This document shows, piece after piece, positions 47,993-57,479 of a stretch of DNA of 64,000 bases. The stretch's first letter is position 1, and every line of letters starts with the position of its first letter. The notes under the pieces were generated by a model. It ran no database searches, had not been told where the DNA came from, and saw nothing but the letters and a program-made list of their open reading frames with translations. The position numbers and the translations under genes were made by a program. Source of the stretch: an uncultured Litoreibacter sp. (lineage in GTDB: Bacteria; Pseudomonadota; Alphaproteobacteria; Rhodobacterales; Rhodobacteraceae); NCBI GenBank assembly GCA_947493265.1, contig CANLQL010000001.1, forward strand, positions 62,001 through 126,000, written 5' to 3'.

Positions 47993-48442
47993 TTAAGTAC
48001 GCCACCCGTTCTCACGCAGGCAGTATGGGGTGTAAAACTGGCGCCGACCGTCACGGGTCCGAACTTCCCGCAGGCACTCACGCGGTGGGTTCGCTTTTGC
48101 GTAACGCTCCAGGCATTCTGCCGCATAGACGTCGCGGCTTCCGCGGAATGTCCATTGTTCGGTCAGACACCGCTGCGGTGCGACTTTGCGAGCCTGCTTT
48201 TTGGCTTTCTTCTTGTACTTGTTCTTGCGGTGCGCATTTTGATTGATGATTGGCTGCGGTCGATAGGTATTCTGCTGCACTTTCGGTTTGCGGTTTTTCT
48301 TCACCACCTCATTCAGGATCACCAGGCCTGCGATTCCGGCAAGGATCTTTGCGACGTCTTCATCAGCCCTTGCCGGGGCGGTTGTGAATGACGTCATCAC
48401 CAAAGCGAGGCTTAGGGCGGAGGCAAATACTGTACGTTTCAT
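47993..48442 (-). CDS. Secreted basic protein with internal CL repeat, function unknown
   Basis: I do not recognise a family. The 149-residue product has a signal peptide (about residues 1-26, ending in PARA), one hydrophobic segment (about 31-46), a very Lys/Arg-rich middle (48-90), and a C-terminus with four cysteines, each followed by Leu. These lie in two 22-residue units starting CLTEQWTF and CLREVRTR; both keep C-L-x-E, a central G-x-R, Tyr and a closing CL. It may be a periplasmic protein with two disulfides. AAAGGA precedes the ATG; it has its own terminator. Confidence 0.6.
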   Translation of the reverse strand: MKRTVFASALSLALVMTSFTTAPARADEDVAKILAGIAGLVILNEVVKKNRKPKVQQNTYRPQPIINQNAHRKNKYKKKAKKQARKVAPQRCLTEQWTFRGSRDVYAAECLERYAKANPPRECLREVRTRDGRRQFYTPYCLRENGWRT

Positions 48443-48535
48443 TTTTCATCCTTTCAAACTGTGCCGGACCACGTGCCCGGTATGGGATGGATCAACGTTG
48501 AGGCGTCTGGGGAAAGTTATGCAATGACAGCGAGA

Positions 48536-48571
48536 TGTTATTCAAAATCACCGCAATGATATTGAATAACA
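48536..48571. promoter_or_regulatory. Perfect 10-base inverted repeat upstream of a small secreted protein
   Basis: TGTTATTCAA (48536-48545) and TTGAATAACA (48562-48571) form a perfect inverted repeat with a 16-base spacer, 25 bases before the ATG at 48597. It is a candidate operator, perhaps for the membrane winged-helix protein encoded downstream. The long spacer fits two protein subunits one and a half to two turns apart. Confidence 0.5.
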
Positions 48572-48577
48572 CGACAG

Positions 48578-48597
48578 TTCCGCGCATGATCGCGGAA
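48578..48597 (+). promoter_or_regulatory. Hairpin covering the translation start
   Basis: TTCCGCG (48578-48584) and CGCGGAA (48591-48597) form a perfect 7-base-pair stem with a 6-base loop. The last A of the stem is the first base of the ATG at 48597. No Shine-Dalgarno sequence is visible before this start, so initiation may be held down by the stem. Confidence 0.45.
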
Positions 48598-48881
48598 TGA
48601 AAAAGCTTCTGTATATCATAGCCTTGTGCAGCATCGGCCAATCCGCTTTCGCGGAGTGCTATGCTGACTATAAGGCAAAGAAAGATGACCCGTTGAAGCT
48701 GCATTACGGCGTGATAGAGTTACCGGACAATGCGTGTCAGTCCCAGCAAACGGCAGCACAGGCGGTTGCACCGCGGCTTGCAGATAACGGCTGGACGCTT
48801 CTGAATGTCGTGGGGGTATTTGACGCGTCAGGCTTGGCGGAAAGGAAGCCCAGTGCCGGAAAATTCTTCCTCCGTTACTAA
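48597..48881 (+). CDS. Small secreted protein of unknown function
   Basis: I do not recognise a family. The 94-residue product has a signal peptide (about 1-19, ending in AFA). The mature part starts ECYADYKAKKDD and has two cysteines (ECYAD and NACQSQ) that could form a disulfide, and ends KPSAGKFFLRY. The start has no Shine-Dalgarno sequence and lies at a hairpin (48578-48597). Its last 29 bases overlap the next gene, which encodes a membrane winged-helix protein, so both probably belong to one unit. Confidence 0.65.
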   Translation: MKKLLYIIALCSIGQSAFAECYADYKAKKDDPLKLHYGVIELPDNACQSQQTAAQAVAPRLADNGWTLLNVVGVFDASGLAERKPSAGKFFLRY

Positions 48882-49554
48882 AGGATGGACCCCTGCCCGG
48901 GTAACTGTCTTTGGCGTCGCGGCAATTGTTCTAATCTTATCCTCAGCAGCGATCGTTCTGTTTGCGAACCTCCCGGATGCCAATGCGTTCAACTTACGGG
49001 TGGAACAGATTTTCATTCAGAACGATGCGCTGACATCGACAAGCGATGTGAAACTGCTGGAAATACTTGCGCAAAGCGGTACGGCGTTTTCGGAAACCCT
49101 TGCCTCTTATAGGTTTATCATCTTTGTTCTTATGGTCTTTGCGACAGCGGTTTTGATCGCGGCTTTGATCGCGCTGGTCTCACTTGTCACAATGACACGC
49201 CGCATCGCACAGATCGAAAAAACCGGCATTCAGGTATCTTCGCTGGTCGTCAATCGCGATCAACGGATCGTTCAGATCAACGACATGGAGTTCAAGCTTA
49301 CCGAAGCCGCGCTAGAGACACTTTCCGTTCTGGCAGAAGCGCGGCTTGATGATGACATCCTGACGGGTCTGGAGATCGAGGCGATGATCTCCGGCAAGCC
49401 AGAGGTCGACTGTGACGAAGCGACGGGTGCCACACGGGTCAAGCGGCTGCGTGATCACCTTGGCAATCAAATGATCAGCGAGTTGTTGATCAAGAACATC
49501 GCCCGCAAAGGCTATGTGCTGGCTGTTGAGCCGGACGCGATCAAAGTGTTCTGA
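48853..49554 (+). CDS. Membrane-anchored winged-helix protein, ToxR-like with reversed domain order
   Basis: A 233-residue protein: membrane segments at about 17-39 and 87-114, a 47-residue loop between them, then a cytoplasmic-looking C-terminal domain (137-226). That domain resembles an OmpR-type winged helix: FKLTEAALETLSVLAEA at its start and the wing-like IARKGYVLAV at its end. ToxR and CadC have this domain at the N-terminus; here it follows the membrane part. I start at the GTG at 48853 because AAAGGA is six bases upstream; an ATG at 48805 lies deep in the upstream gene. Target and signal are unknown. Confidence 0.6.
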   Translation: MPENSSSVTKGWTPARVTVFGVAAIVLILSSAAIVLFANLPDANAFNLRVEQIFIQNDALTSTSDVKLLEILAQSGTAFSETLASYRFIIFVLMVFATAVLIAALIALVSLVTMTRRIAQIEKTGIQVSSLVVNRDQRIVQINDMEFKLTEAALETLSVLAEARLDDDILTGLEIEAMISGKPEVDCDEATGATRVKRLRDHLGNQMISELLIKNIARKGYVLAVEPDAIKVF

Positions 49555-49667
49555 CTACCCTCGGGCGTTTTCGGTCGCTGCCCTGTGCAGTCCAGTTCTT
49601 CGGTGAATGCGGCGAGGCATGGGAAAGTCCTGAGCTCTCATTGAACGAGCTGGTTCATCAGGCGTAC

Positions 49668-50708
49668 TTACTCTGCCAATTCAACAGATTTCTGTTCCGC
49701 TTCGATTAGTCGGCTTAGCTGCTTTCGGAACGTCTTTGCGCCCAGATCCAGCCCCATATCGATGTTCGGTGTCGCCATATCGGCCATACCTTTATGAACC
49801 GCCTCAAGCACGTGCTTGTCTTCATTGAATGCCATTATTGCACCGGCATTCATCTTCTCCGATATCGCCTTGTCATTGGGATCGGTATTGCGATGCTGGA
49901 ACCAGATATACTGGGTATTGTTCTCATCCACCGGGGTCATGAAATTGTAGGAAATGTTGACATAGGTCTTTTCGACTTGCGGCTTGTCGGGCCCGCCTGT
50001 GCCCAAAGGCGTGTAGATAGACTTGTTAAGCGCAATCGCCGGGAAGCACATCTCGTAGTGTTGTAGCCGGTCGCATTTGCCTTCGAATTTCACCAGATCT
50101 TTATAGTATGGCGACGGGTCCTGCCCACTGATCCATCGGGACACCACGACACCGCGATCTGTCTTTTCCACATCTAGCGGTGCGTTGTCCGTTCCGCCCC
50201 CGGCGAAAGACGTTACGTGAACCCAGGCAACGTGGCTGGGGTCGAGAAGATTGTCGCAAACCCAAAGGTAGTTGCATTCGATTGGCAATATGCCACCATC
50301 GGTGTAGCCCCAGTCCGGATTGTCGAAGTTCTCAATCTCAAAAATCTCATCCGGGTTTGCCAAAGCCGGGTCGCCCATCCAGATCCACAAAAGCCGGTAG
50401 CGGTCTACGACCGGGTAGGATCTCACAACAGCGCGACGCGGTGTCATTCCACGCTGCGTTGGGCTGTCGGTGCATTTTCCTGTGCAATCAAAGGTAAGGC
50501 CATGGTAGCCGCAAACCACCGTATCGCCTTCCAGTTGCCCCATCGACAATGGCAATTTTCGGTGCGGACAAGCGTCTTCAAGCGCAACTGGGGTGCCGTC
50601 GATTTGACGGTAGAAGACGACATTTTCACCAAGCAATTTCTGCGATTTGAGGGCGCGGTCGTAATCACGGCTCCATCCGGCGACATACCAGCAATTGCGA
50701 AGATACAT
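49668..50708 (-). CDS. Rieske non-heme iron oxygenase, alpha subunit (VanA-like)
   Basis: A 346-residue oxygenase component of the vanillate O-demethylase/phthalate dioxygenase type. The Rieske ligands are Cys47-x-His49 and Cys66-x2-His69 (CPHRKL, CGYHGL). The mononuclear iron site is Asp156, His159 and His164 in LLDPSHVAWVH. It could demethylate or hydroxylate an aromatic or heterocyclic ring. No ferredoxin-reductase gene is nearby. It lies 101 bases after hutU on the same strand, with a palindrome at 50790-50808 between them, so it may have its own promoter. Confidence 0.83.
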   Translation of the reverse strand: MYLRNCWYVAGWSRDYDRALKSQKLLGENVVFYRQIDGTPVALEDACPHRKLPLSMGQLEGDTVVCGYHGLTFDCTGKCTDSPTQRGMTPRRAVVRSYPVVDRYRLLWIWMGDPALANPDEIFEIENFDNPDWGYTDGGILPIECNYLWVCDNLLDPSHVAWVHVTSFAGGGTDNAPLDVEKTDRGVVVSRWISGQDPSPYYKDLVKFEGKCDRLQHYEMCFPAIALNKSIYTPLGTGGPDKPQVEKTYVNISYNFMTPVDENNTQYIWFQHRNTDPNDKAISEKMNAGAIMAFNEDKHVLEAVHKGMADMATPNIDMGLDLGAKTFRKQLSRLIEAEQKSVELAE

Positions 50709-50789
50709 GTGCGACCCCTCAGTCTCAGCTTTTGAGGCGAAGCTTAGTGCGCGCGCTGTGTGGACGCCATCATTTCGAGATTATTTGTC

Positions 50790-50808
50790 TCATTAGGATG
50801 GCTAATGA
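50790..50808. promoter_or_regulatory. LysR-type box upstream of the Rieske oxygenase gene
   Basis: TCATTAG-GATGG-CTAATGA is a perfect 7-base inverted repeat. Its core ATTAG-N5-CTAAT (50792-50806) has the T-N11-A form of LysR-family sites. It lies 84 bases before the Rieske start codon. The same core with the same spacing recurs at 59627-59641. It directly follows the hutU stop, so a role as an RNA hairpin is the alternative. Confidence 0.55.
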
Positions 50809-50809
50809 T

Positions 50810-52477
50810 TCAATTGCCAAGGATTGTCGGCAAGCGCAGCCCGTTTTCACGCGCGCAGGCCACCGCATCGTCATACCCCGCATCCGCATGCCGCCAAACA
50901 CCAGAGGCGGGATCATTCCAAAGCACGCGTTCCAACCGGGCGGCGGCTTCATCAGTGCCGTCCGCACAAATCACCATGCCAGCATGTTGCGAAAAGCCCA
51001 TACCGACGCCACCCCCGTGATGAAGCGAAACCCATGTCGCGCCGGAAGCGGTATTGATCAGTGCGTTTAATAGTGGCCAGTCCGACACTGCGTCGGAGCC
51101 GTCTCTCATCGCCTCCGTTTCCCGATTGGGGGAAGCGACCGACCCACTATCAAGGTGATCACGGCCAATCACCACCGGGGCGGATAATTCACCGTTCTTG
51201 ACCATTTCGTTGAACGCCAGACCCAACTTGTGACGGACACCAAGACCGACCCAGCAAATGCGCGCGGGCAAGCCCTGAAAGCTGATCCGGTCGCGTGCCA
51301 TATCCAGCCAATTGTGCAGATGCGGGTCATCGACCAGCTCTTTCACTTTGGCGTCTGTTTTGTAGATATCCTCTGGATCACCAGACAAAGCACACCAGCG
51401 AAATGGGCCGATGCCGCGGCAGAAAAGCGGGCGAATGTAAGCTGGCACAAAGCCTGGAAACGCAAACGCGTTCTCAAGCCCTTCTTCCAATGCGACCTGT
51501 CGGATGTTGTTTCCATAGTCCAGCGTCGGGACGCCCATGTTCCAGAAATCCACCATTGCGGACACATGTATTTTCATCGACGCACGTGCAGCTTTTTCGA
51601 CAGCCTTTGGATCGCTTTCGCGTTTCTCACGCCATGTCGCCAAGCACCAACCTTGCGGCAGATATCCGTTGATCGGGTCATGGGCAGAAGTTTGGTCTGT
51701 CACCAAATCTGGCTTGATCCCCCGCTTCACCAGCTCGGGGAAGACATCCGCCGCGTTGCCCAGAAGACCGACGGATTTCGCCTCACCTGCTTTGGTCCAG
51801 CGGTCGATCATCGCCAGCGCTTCGTCCAGCGTTTCCGCTTTCTCATCGACGTATTTCATGCGCAGACGGAAATCGATCGACTCGGGGTTGCATTCAACCG
51901 CAAGGCAGCACGCTCCGGCCATCACTGCCGCCAGAGGTTGCGCGCCACCCATTCCGCCAAGACCACCTGTCAAAATCCATTTGCCGGTGAGATTGCCGTC
52001 ATAGTGCTGACGCCCAGCCTCCACGAATGTCTCATAGGTTCCTTGCACGATCCCTTGACTACCAATGTAGATCCATGACCCCGCCGTCATCTGGCCATAC
52101 ATCGCCAGGCCCTTTTTATCGAGCTCGTTGAAGTGGTCCCAAGTGGCCCAATGCGGCACGAGGTTGGAATTTGCGATCAGAACGCGCGGCGCATCAGAGT
52201 GCGTTCTGACAACCGCCACCGGACGTCCGGATTGCACGATCATGGTCTCATCGGCTTCGAGGTCTTTCAGCGTCGCAACCATTGCATCGAAATCCGACCA
52301 CGTGCGCGCTGCGCGGCCAATACCGCCATAGACCACAAGTTCATGTGGGTTTTCGGCAACGTCAGGATGCAAGTTGTTCATCAGCATCCGCATCGGCGCT
52401 TCGGTCAGCCAACTTTTCGCGTTCAACTCAGGCCCATTTGGGGGGTATACGTCACGGGTGTTCTTACGATCAAACAT
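50810..52477 (-). CDS. hutU: Urocanate hydratase
   Basis: Second step of histidine breakdown: urocanate to imidazolone propionate, using tightly bound NAD as an electrophile. The 555-residue length is normal. Recognisable parts are [32 protein letters not shown] for [19 protein letters not shown] and the final [16 protein letters not shown]. It is the last of the hutI-hutH-hutG-hutU operon, 12 bases after hutG. Confidence 0.96.
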   Translation of the reverse strand: MFDRKNTRDVYPPNGPELNAKSWLTEAPMRMLMNNLHPDVAENPHELVVYGGIGRAARTWSDFDAMVATLKDLEADETMIVQSGRPVAVVRTHSDAPRVLIANSNLVPHWATWDHFNELDKKGLAMYGQMTAGSWIYIGSQGIVQGTYETFVEAGRQHYDGNLTGKWILTGGLGGMGGAQPLAAVMAGACCLAVECNPESIDFRLRMKYVDEKAETLDEALAMIDRWTKAGEAKSVGLLGNAADVFPELVKRGIKPDLVTDQTSAHDPINGYLPQGWCLATWREKRESDPKAVEKAARASMKIHVSAMVDFWNMGVPTLDYGNNIRQVALEEGLENAFAFPGFVPAYIRPLFCRGIGPFRWCALSGDPEDIYKTDAKVKELVDDPHLHNWLDMARDRISFQGLPARICWVGLGVRHKLGLAFNEMVKNGELSAPVVIGRDHLDSGSVASPNRETEAMRDGSDAVSDWPLLNALINTASGATWVSLHHGGGVGMGFSQHAGMVICADGTDEAAARLERVLWNDPASGVWRHADAGYDDAVACARENGLRLPTILGN

Positions 52478-52489
52478 ATGTGGCTCCTT

Positions 52490-53284
52490 TCAATCTGCGA
52501 GGACACCGGCACGCGCCAGCTGTTCGAGTTTTTCAAAGATATCTGCGAAGATCGGGCGGATGTTGGCAGCGCGTTCGGGTCGGTACGTCCAAGGCGCGGC
52601 CTCGTCCATATAAGCGCGTTGCGCAGTTTCCATCTGCAGCGCGTGAACTCCGGTTCTGGGCTGGCCATAGCGACGTGTTGTCCACCCACCTTTGAAACGC
52701 GCGTTCGTAACGGTTTCGTCAGGCGGGCAGGCATCGCATGCGGCCTTTTCAACTGCAGGGTGGCAGGTTTGTCCGTTGTTGGTGCCGATGTTGAAAACTG
52801 GCAACAATCCTTCGAACAGAAACGGGACATGTGACCGGATAGAGTGGCAATCATAAAGGATCGCGACACCGTGGATTGCCTTGACCCGTGCCAGCTCCTC
52901 GGCAATTGCTGCGTGATACGGCGCGTGAAACTTGTTCCGGCGCGATATGATTTCATCTTCCGACGGCATTTGCCCATCCTGCCAGATTTCGAACCCGTCA
53001 AAATCGGTTGTCGGGCAAAGCGCCGTCGTGTTTTGCCCCGGATAGAGCGAGATGCCCGCAGGATCGCGATTGGCGTCGATCACATAACGATGAATATTCG
53101 ATCGGATAACAGTGCTGCTAGGTGCGAGACCGTCGTACAGTCGGTCAATATGCCAATCGGTATCGGCCAGCTGTTGTCCCCGCGCATTCAACCGATCGCT
53201 CAGTCCATCCGGAAGAAAGGTCCCTCCATGCGGTTGAGCCAGCACCAAGGGGCTATCGCCGCGCTGAACCTCAAAGACATTCAT
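52490..53284 (-). CDS. hutG: N-formylglutamate deformylase
   Basis: Last step of the five-step route: N-formylglutamate to glutamate and formate. The 264-residue protein has the family pattern PHGGTFLP near the start, then [20 protein letters not shown], and [13 protein letters not shown], which hold the likely metal and catalytic His, Asp and Arg residues. Together with hutF it shows that formimidoylglutamate is first deaminated. It overlaps hutH by four bases. Confidence 0.92.
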   Translation of the reverse strand: MNVFEVQRGDSPLVLAQPHGGTFLPDGLSDRLNARGQQLADTDWHIDRLYDGLAPSSTVIRSNIHRYVIDANRDPAGISLYPGQNTTALCPTTDFDGFEIWQDGQMPSEDEIISRRNKFHAPYHAAIAEELARVKAIHGVAILYDCHSIRSHVPFLFEGLLPVFNIGTNNGQTCHPAVEKAACDACPPDETVTNARFKGGWTTRRYGQPRTGVHALQMETAQRAYMDEAAPWTYRPERAANIRPIFADIFEKLEQLARAGVLAD

Positions 53285-54819
53285 GTGTCTAGATCCGGCA
53301 TGGCGATACTTGGTGCGTCCACAACATCGCCATTTGCCACCAAACCTGCTGCAGCGGTGATATCCGGGGAAAGGTAGCGATCATCACCGAGTGTCGCCAC
53401 ATCCGCGCGCAGCCGTTTGAGCACTGCCTGCAAAGGTGCGCTTGTTGTCAGAGGCGCACGAAATTCTATGCCTTGTGCCGCGCACAACAGCTCCACACCG
53501 ATGATGTAGTGCAGATTTGCGATCATCTTCTTCAGACGCACCGCACCATGGGCCGCCATTGAAACATGATCTTCCTGATTGGCGGAGGTCGGCGTGGAGT
53601 CCGTCACACACGGGTTTGCCAGATGTTTGTTTTCACTCATCAAGGCAGCGGTCGTGACCTCAGCAATCATCAACCCGGAATTAAGACCGGGATCAGGTGT
53701 CAGGAAGGGCGGAAGATCGAACGACAAGGTCGGATCGACCATGAGCGCCACGCGTCTTTGCGCAATCGCGCCGATTTCTGACACCGCCAAAGCAATCATA
53801 TCCGCGGCAAAGCCCACGGGTTCTGCATGGAAATTCCCGCCAGAGACGATCAGTCCCACCTCGCTCAGAACAAGCGGGTTGTCGGTCGCCGCGTTCGCCT
53901 CAATCTCCAGAGTTTGGCCTGCCTGACGCAACACATCCATGGCCGCGCCTGTCACTTGCGGCTGGCAGCGGATGCAATAGGGGTCTTGCACACGGCTGTC
54001 ATCTTCGCGGTGGCTTTCGCGGATTTCCGATCCGTCAAGCAGGGCCCGCATTGTATTTGCGGCCTCGATCTGGCCGCGATGGCCCCGTAGGCTGTGAATT
54101 TCCGGTTGCAGCGGAGCAGTTGATCCCATGATTGCATCTGTGGACATGGCTGAAACCACAAGCGCCGATTGCATCGCGCGCCATGCATCAAACAACCCAA
54201 TCAACGAGAATGCGGTGGAAAACTGCGTTCCGTTGATAAATGCCAGACCTTCCTTCGGACCAAGCGGGATCGGGCTGAGGCCGGCCTTTGAAAGCGCTTC
54301 GGCTCCTGGCATCACGGTGCCTTCAAACTCCGCCTCGCCATGACCGATGATCACAGCCGTCATATGTGCAAGCGGCGCAAGATCGCCTGATGCGCCGACA
54401 GACCCTTGGCTTGGGATCACCGGTGTCACACCTTTGGCCAGCATGTCTTGCAACAGCTCGATCAGTGACCAGCGCACGCCAGACGCGCCACGTCCGAGCG
54501 ATAGAAGTTTCAGCACCATGATCATCCGCGCCTCTGCACGGGTGATCGGTTCCCCAACACCGCAGCAATGGGACAGGATCAAGTTTCGCTGAAGTTTTGC
54601 CGTGTCATTGGCGGCGATCTTCATGCTGGCGAGTTTGCCGAAGCCAGTATTGACGCCGTAAACGGCAGCGTCCCCTTGTGCAGCTTCATTGATCCGCGCG
54701 GCGGCTGCTTCCACCGCGGGTCTGCAGCTGGGGTTCAATACAACAGCAGCCTCAGCGCGATACACCGCTTCAAGCTGGGCGAGGGTCACATCCCCGGGGG
54801 TCAATTCCATCGCGGTCAT
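53281..54819 (-). CDS. hutH: Histidine ammonia-lyase
   Basis: First step: L-histidine to trans-urocanate and ammonia. The 512-residue protein makes the MIO cofactor from Ala143-Ser144-Gly145 ([12 protein letters not shown]). The Tyr of VYGVNTGFG and the [11 protein letters not shown] block (read here as VQDPYCIRC) are also present. GGAGG is six bases before the first ATG (54819), which I prefer over the ATG three codons on. It overlaps hutI and hutG by four bases on either side. Confidence 0.96.
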   Translation of the reverse strand: MTAMELTPGDVTLAQLEAVYRAEAAVVLNPSCRPAVEAAAARINEAAQGDAAVYGVNTGFGKLASMKIAANDTAKLQRNLILSHCCGVGEPITRAEARMIMVLKLLSLGRGASGVRWSLIELLQDMLAKGVTPVIPSQGSVGASGDLAPLAHMTAVIIGHGEAEFEGTVMPGAEALSKAGLSPIPLGPKEGLAFINGTQFSTAFSLIGLFDAWRAMQSALVVSAMSTDAIMGSTAPLQPEIHSLRGHRGQIEAANTMRALLDGSEIRESHREDDSRVQDPYCIRCQPQVTGAAMDVLRQAGQTLEIEANAATDNPLVLSEVGLIVSGGNFHAEPVGFAADMIALAVSEIGAIAQRRVALMVDPTLSFDLPPFLTPDPGLNSGLMIAEVTTAALMSENKHLANPCVTDSTPTSANQEDHVSMAAHGAVRLKKMIANLHYIIGVELLCAAQGIEFRAPLTTSAPLQAVLKRLRADVATLGDDRYLSPDITAAAGLVANGDVVDAPSIAMPDLDT

Positions 54820-56021
54820 ACTGCACCTCCGTAGATGCGCTGATACAGGGGGTTGAAGCCAATGCGGTAAGCCAGCTCTGCCGGGGTGTTGATGTCCCAG
54901 ACCGCCAGATCAGCGCGTTGTCCCGCGGCAATTGTGCCACGATCAGGCAGGCCCAAGGCGCGGGCGGCATTGCGGGTCACACCGGCCAAAGCCTCTTCCG
55001 GGGTTAAGCGAAACAGCGTTGATCCCATGTTCATCGCCAGCAGAAGGGATGTCAGCGGCGATGACCCCGGATTAGCGTCGGTCGCCAAAGCCATCGCGAC
55101 ACCGTGCTTCCGAAACACTTCAATTGGTGGGCTTTGCGTTTCGCGCAGCGTGTAAAACGCGCCGGGTAAAATCACGGCAGCGGTCCCGGCCTTGGCCATT
55201 GCCTTTACGCCATCTACGTCAAGATATTCGACATGATCGGCTGAAAGGGCATCAAACCCCGCAGCCATTTTCGCGCCACCAAGGTTGGATAATTGTTCAG
55301 CATGAATCTTGACCGGAAGACCCAATTCCTTCGCGACGGTAAAGACCCGTGCGACCTGCGCTGGCTGAAAAGCAATTCCTTCGCAAAACGCATCGACTGC
55401 ATTGACCAGCCCTTCGGCGTGGGCCGCGCGCAAAGTTGGGATGCAGACCTCATCGATGTATCGATCAGCCTCACCCGCAAATTCTTCCGGTATTGCGTGA
55501 GCACCTAGAAAGGAGGTCTGAATCTGAACCGGGCGCAGCTGGGACAGACGACGCGCCGCACGCAACATGCGCAGTTCTGTTTCATGATCCAGGCCATAGC
55601 CGGATTTGATCTCAAGCGTGGTCACACCTTCCGCGATCAGGGCGTCGAGGCGGGGTAAGGCCGATGCAACCAAATCATCTAGCGACGCAGACCGCGTCGC
55701 CGCAACGGTTGAAACGATGCCGCCCCCTGCGCGCGCCACATCCTCGTAGCTTGCCCCATTGAGGCGCATTTCAAACTCTTTGGCGCGATCACCGCCGAAA
55801 ACCAAATGCGTGTGACAGTCAATCAACCCTGGCGTCACCAATCGCCCACCAAGATCAACAGGCATGGCGTCAACGAAGTCAGCCGGGAGGGAGCTGATTT
55901 CACCGACCCACGCGATGTGCTCCCCTTTGACAACGATCGCGTCATCGTCGCCCAAACCATATGCCGCCCCGCCCGATTTCATCGTGGCAATGCGGCAGTT
56001 TTGAAAGAGCGTCAGAGTCAC
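54816..56021 (-). CDS. hutI: Imidazolonepropionase
   Basis: Third step: opens imidazolone propionate to N-formimidoylglutamate. The 401-residue amidohydrolase has the metal pair His70 and His72 ([14 protein letters not shown]), the [12 protein letters not shown] segment, HAEQLSN and [10 protein letters not shown] with the second-shell Asp. The start is GTG at 56021 with GAGG eight bases upstream. It is the first gene of the leftward operon, divergent from hutF over 85 bases. Confidence 0.94.
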   Translation of the reverse strand: MTLTLFQNCRIATMKSGGAAYGLGDDDAIVVKGEHIAWVGEISSLPADFVDAMPVDLGGRLVTPGLIDCHTHLVFGGDRAKEFEMRLNGASYEDVARAGGGIVSTVAATRSASLDDLVASALPRLDALIAEGVTTLEIKSGYGLDHETELRMLRAARRLSQLRPVQIQTSFLGAHAIPEEFAGEADRYIDEVCIPTLRAAHAEGLVNAVDAFCEGIAFQPAQVARVFTVAKELGLPVKIHAEQLSNLGGAKMAAGFDALSADHVEYLDVDGVKAMAKAGTAAVILPGAFYTLRETQSPPIEVFRKHGVAMALATDANPGSSPLTSLLLAMNMGSTLFRLTPEEALAGVTRNAARALGLPDRGTIAAGQRADLAVWDINTPAELAYRIGFNPLYQRIYGGAV

Positions 56022-56075
56022 GACAGCCTCATCGGGGGAGTTTTATCTTGCGAGGTAGATTGTATGGTCTTAACA

Positions 56076-56097
56076 TTATTATGTCCAATCATAATAA
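56076..56097. promoter_or_regulatory. Inverted repeat in the hutI-hutF divergent region
   Basis: TTATTATG (56076-56083) and CATAATAA (56090-56097) form a perfect 8-base inverted repeat with a 6-base centre. It ends nine bases before the hutF start and lies 55 bases from the hutI start, so one bound regulator could control both. It differs from the palindromes at 50790 and 59627. Confidence 0.5.
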
Positions 56098-56106
56098 GGT
56101 ACGGAC

Positions 56107-57465
56107 ATGAGAATTTTTTCGAAACGCGCGCTGCTGCCAAGCGGTTGGGAAACCAACGTTGCAGTGCATGTGGACGCCGGGGCAATCGCCGATATCGAAG
56201 CCGGAGCTGCCCGGTCTTCTGACGATATCGCGGTAGACACGTTGATGCCTGCCCTGTCGAACCTGCACAGCCATGCGTTTCAGCGGGCCATGGCGGGGAT
56301 GACAGAATACCGTGCGAAAGGACGGGAGAGCTTCTGGACCTGGCGCGATCTGATGTATCGCTATCTGGATCAACTGACACCCAAGCATATGACCGCCATC
56401 GCCGAACTGGCTTTCATGGAAATGCTAGAGGCCGGATATTCCGCAGTAGGTGAGTTTCACTATGTCCATCATGCGCCCGGTGGGCAGGTCTACAACGATA
56501 TCGCAGAACTTTCCGCCTGTGTGATGCAGGCCGCCGCGCAGACCGGGATCGGTATCACGCACCTCCCGGTGCTTTACACGTATGGAGGGGTCGACAGGCG
56601 CGATCTTGAAGGTGGCCAGCTGCGGTTCGGCAATTCAACAGATCGCTTTTTGGCCCTGTTGGATCGTTGCCGGGATATTGCGTCCGACATGGCTCCAGAC
56701 ACGAATGTTGGCATTGCGCCGCATTCCCTTCGCGCAACTTCCCCCACCGATCTTTCCACGGTCCTGAATGCGGTGCCCAAAGGCCCTGTCCATATCCATA
56801 TCGCCGAGCAAACTCGTGAAGTGGACGAGGTTCAATCAACCCTGGGCGCACGGCCTGTTGAATGGCTTCTGGACAACGCAGATGTGTCGGACCGTTGGTG
56901 CCTGATCCACGCCACCCATATGACAGCATCCGAGTGCGAGGCGATGGCAAGAAGCGGCGCGATTGCTGGCCTGTGCCCGGTGACAGAAGCCAATCTAGGC
57001 GATGGAGTATTTCCCGGTAAAAGTTTTCTGGATGCAGAAGGTGCCTTTGGCGTCGGCACAGATTCGAATATCAACATTTCAGTAGCCGAAGAGTTGCGAA
57101 CCCTCGAATATTCACAGCGCTTGACCCACCGAGAACGCAATGTATTGGCTGCTGAGGCGGGTTCCACTGGATCGGCACTTTACATGGGCGCTGCAGCGGG
57201 CGGTGCGAAAGCGCTTAGCCGCAAAACAGGTCAGATTACGTCCGGCTTTCTGGCTGACTTTGTTGCAATTGACAGCACGCATCCAACGCTCTGCATGTTA
57301 GACGACCATCAGCTTCTGGATGGATTTGTTTTTGCGAGCCGAGATTCTGTTGTAACTGATGTCTGGTCGGCGGGTCGTCACATGGTAAAGGACGGGCAGC
57401 ACATTGCACGTGACAGGATTCGCGAACGTTACAGGCAGGTGCTGGCGGATTTGAAAGCTCACTAA
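56107..57465 (+). CDS. hutF: Formimidoylglutamate deiminase
   Basis: Fourth step: N-formimidoylglutamate to N-formylglutamate and ammonia. The 452-residue amidohydrolase has its metal pair His54 and His56 in NLHSHAFQRAM, IHIAEQTREV, LIHATHMT and GTDSNI with the catalytic Asp. HutF with HutG is the Pseudomonas-type route. AAGG precedes the ATG. A LysR regulator gene follows after 14 bases on the same strand. Confidence 0.94.
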   Translation: MRIFSKRALLPSGWETNVAVHVDAGAIADIEAGAARSSDDIAVDTLMPALSNLHSHAFQRAMAGMTEYRAKGRESFWTWRDLMYRYLDQLTPKHMTAIAELAFMEMLEAGYSAVGEFHYVHHAPGGQVYNDIAELSACVMQAAAQTGIGITHLPVLYTYGGVDRRDLEGGQLRFGNSTDRFLALLDRCRDIASDMAPDTNVGIAPHSLRATSPTDLSTVLNAVPKGPVHIHIAEQTREVDEVQSTLGARPVEWLLDNADVSDRWCLIHATHMTASECEAMARSGAIAGLCPVTEANLGDGVFPGKSFLDAEGAFGVGTDSNINISVAEELRTLEYSQRLTHRERNVLAAEAGSTGSALYMGAAAGGAKALSRKTGQITSGFLADFVAIDSTHPTLCMLDDHQLLDGFVFASRDSVVTDVWSAGRHMVKDGQHIARDRIRERYRQVLADLKAH

Positions 57466-57479
57466 GGTAGTTTGGTTCG

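Noticed and set aside
49640-49660. TGAAC-GAGCTG-GTTCA inverted repeat between the winged-helix and Rieske genes
   Set aside because: Short arms and no T-tract; not convincing as a terminator or operator.
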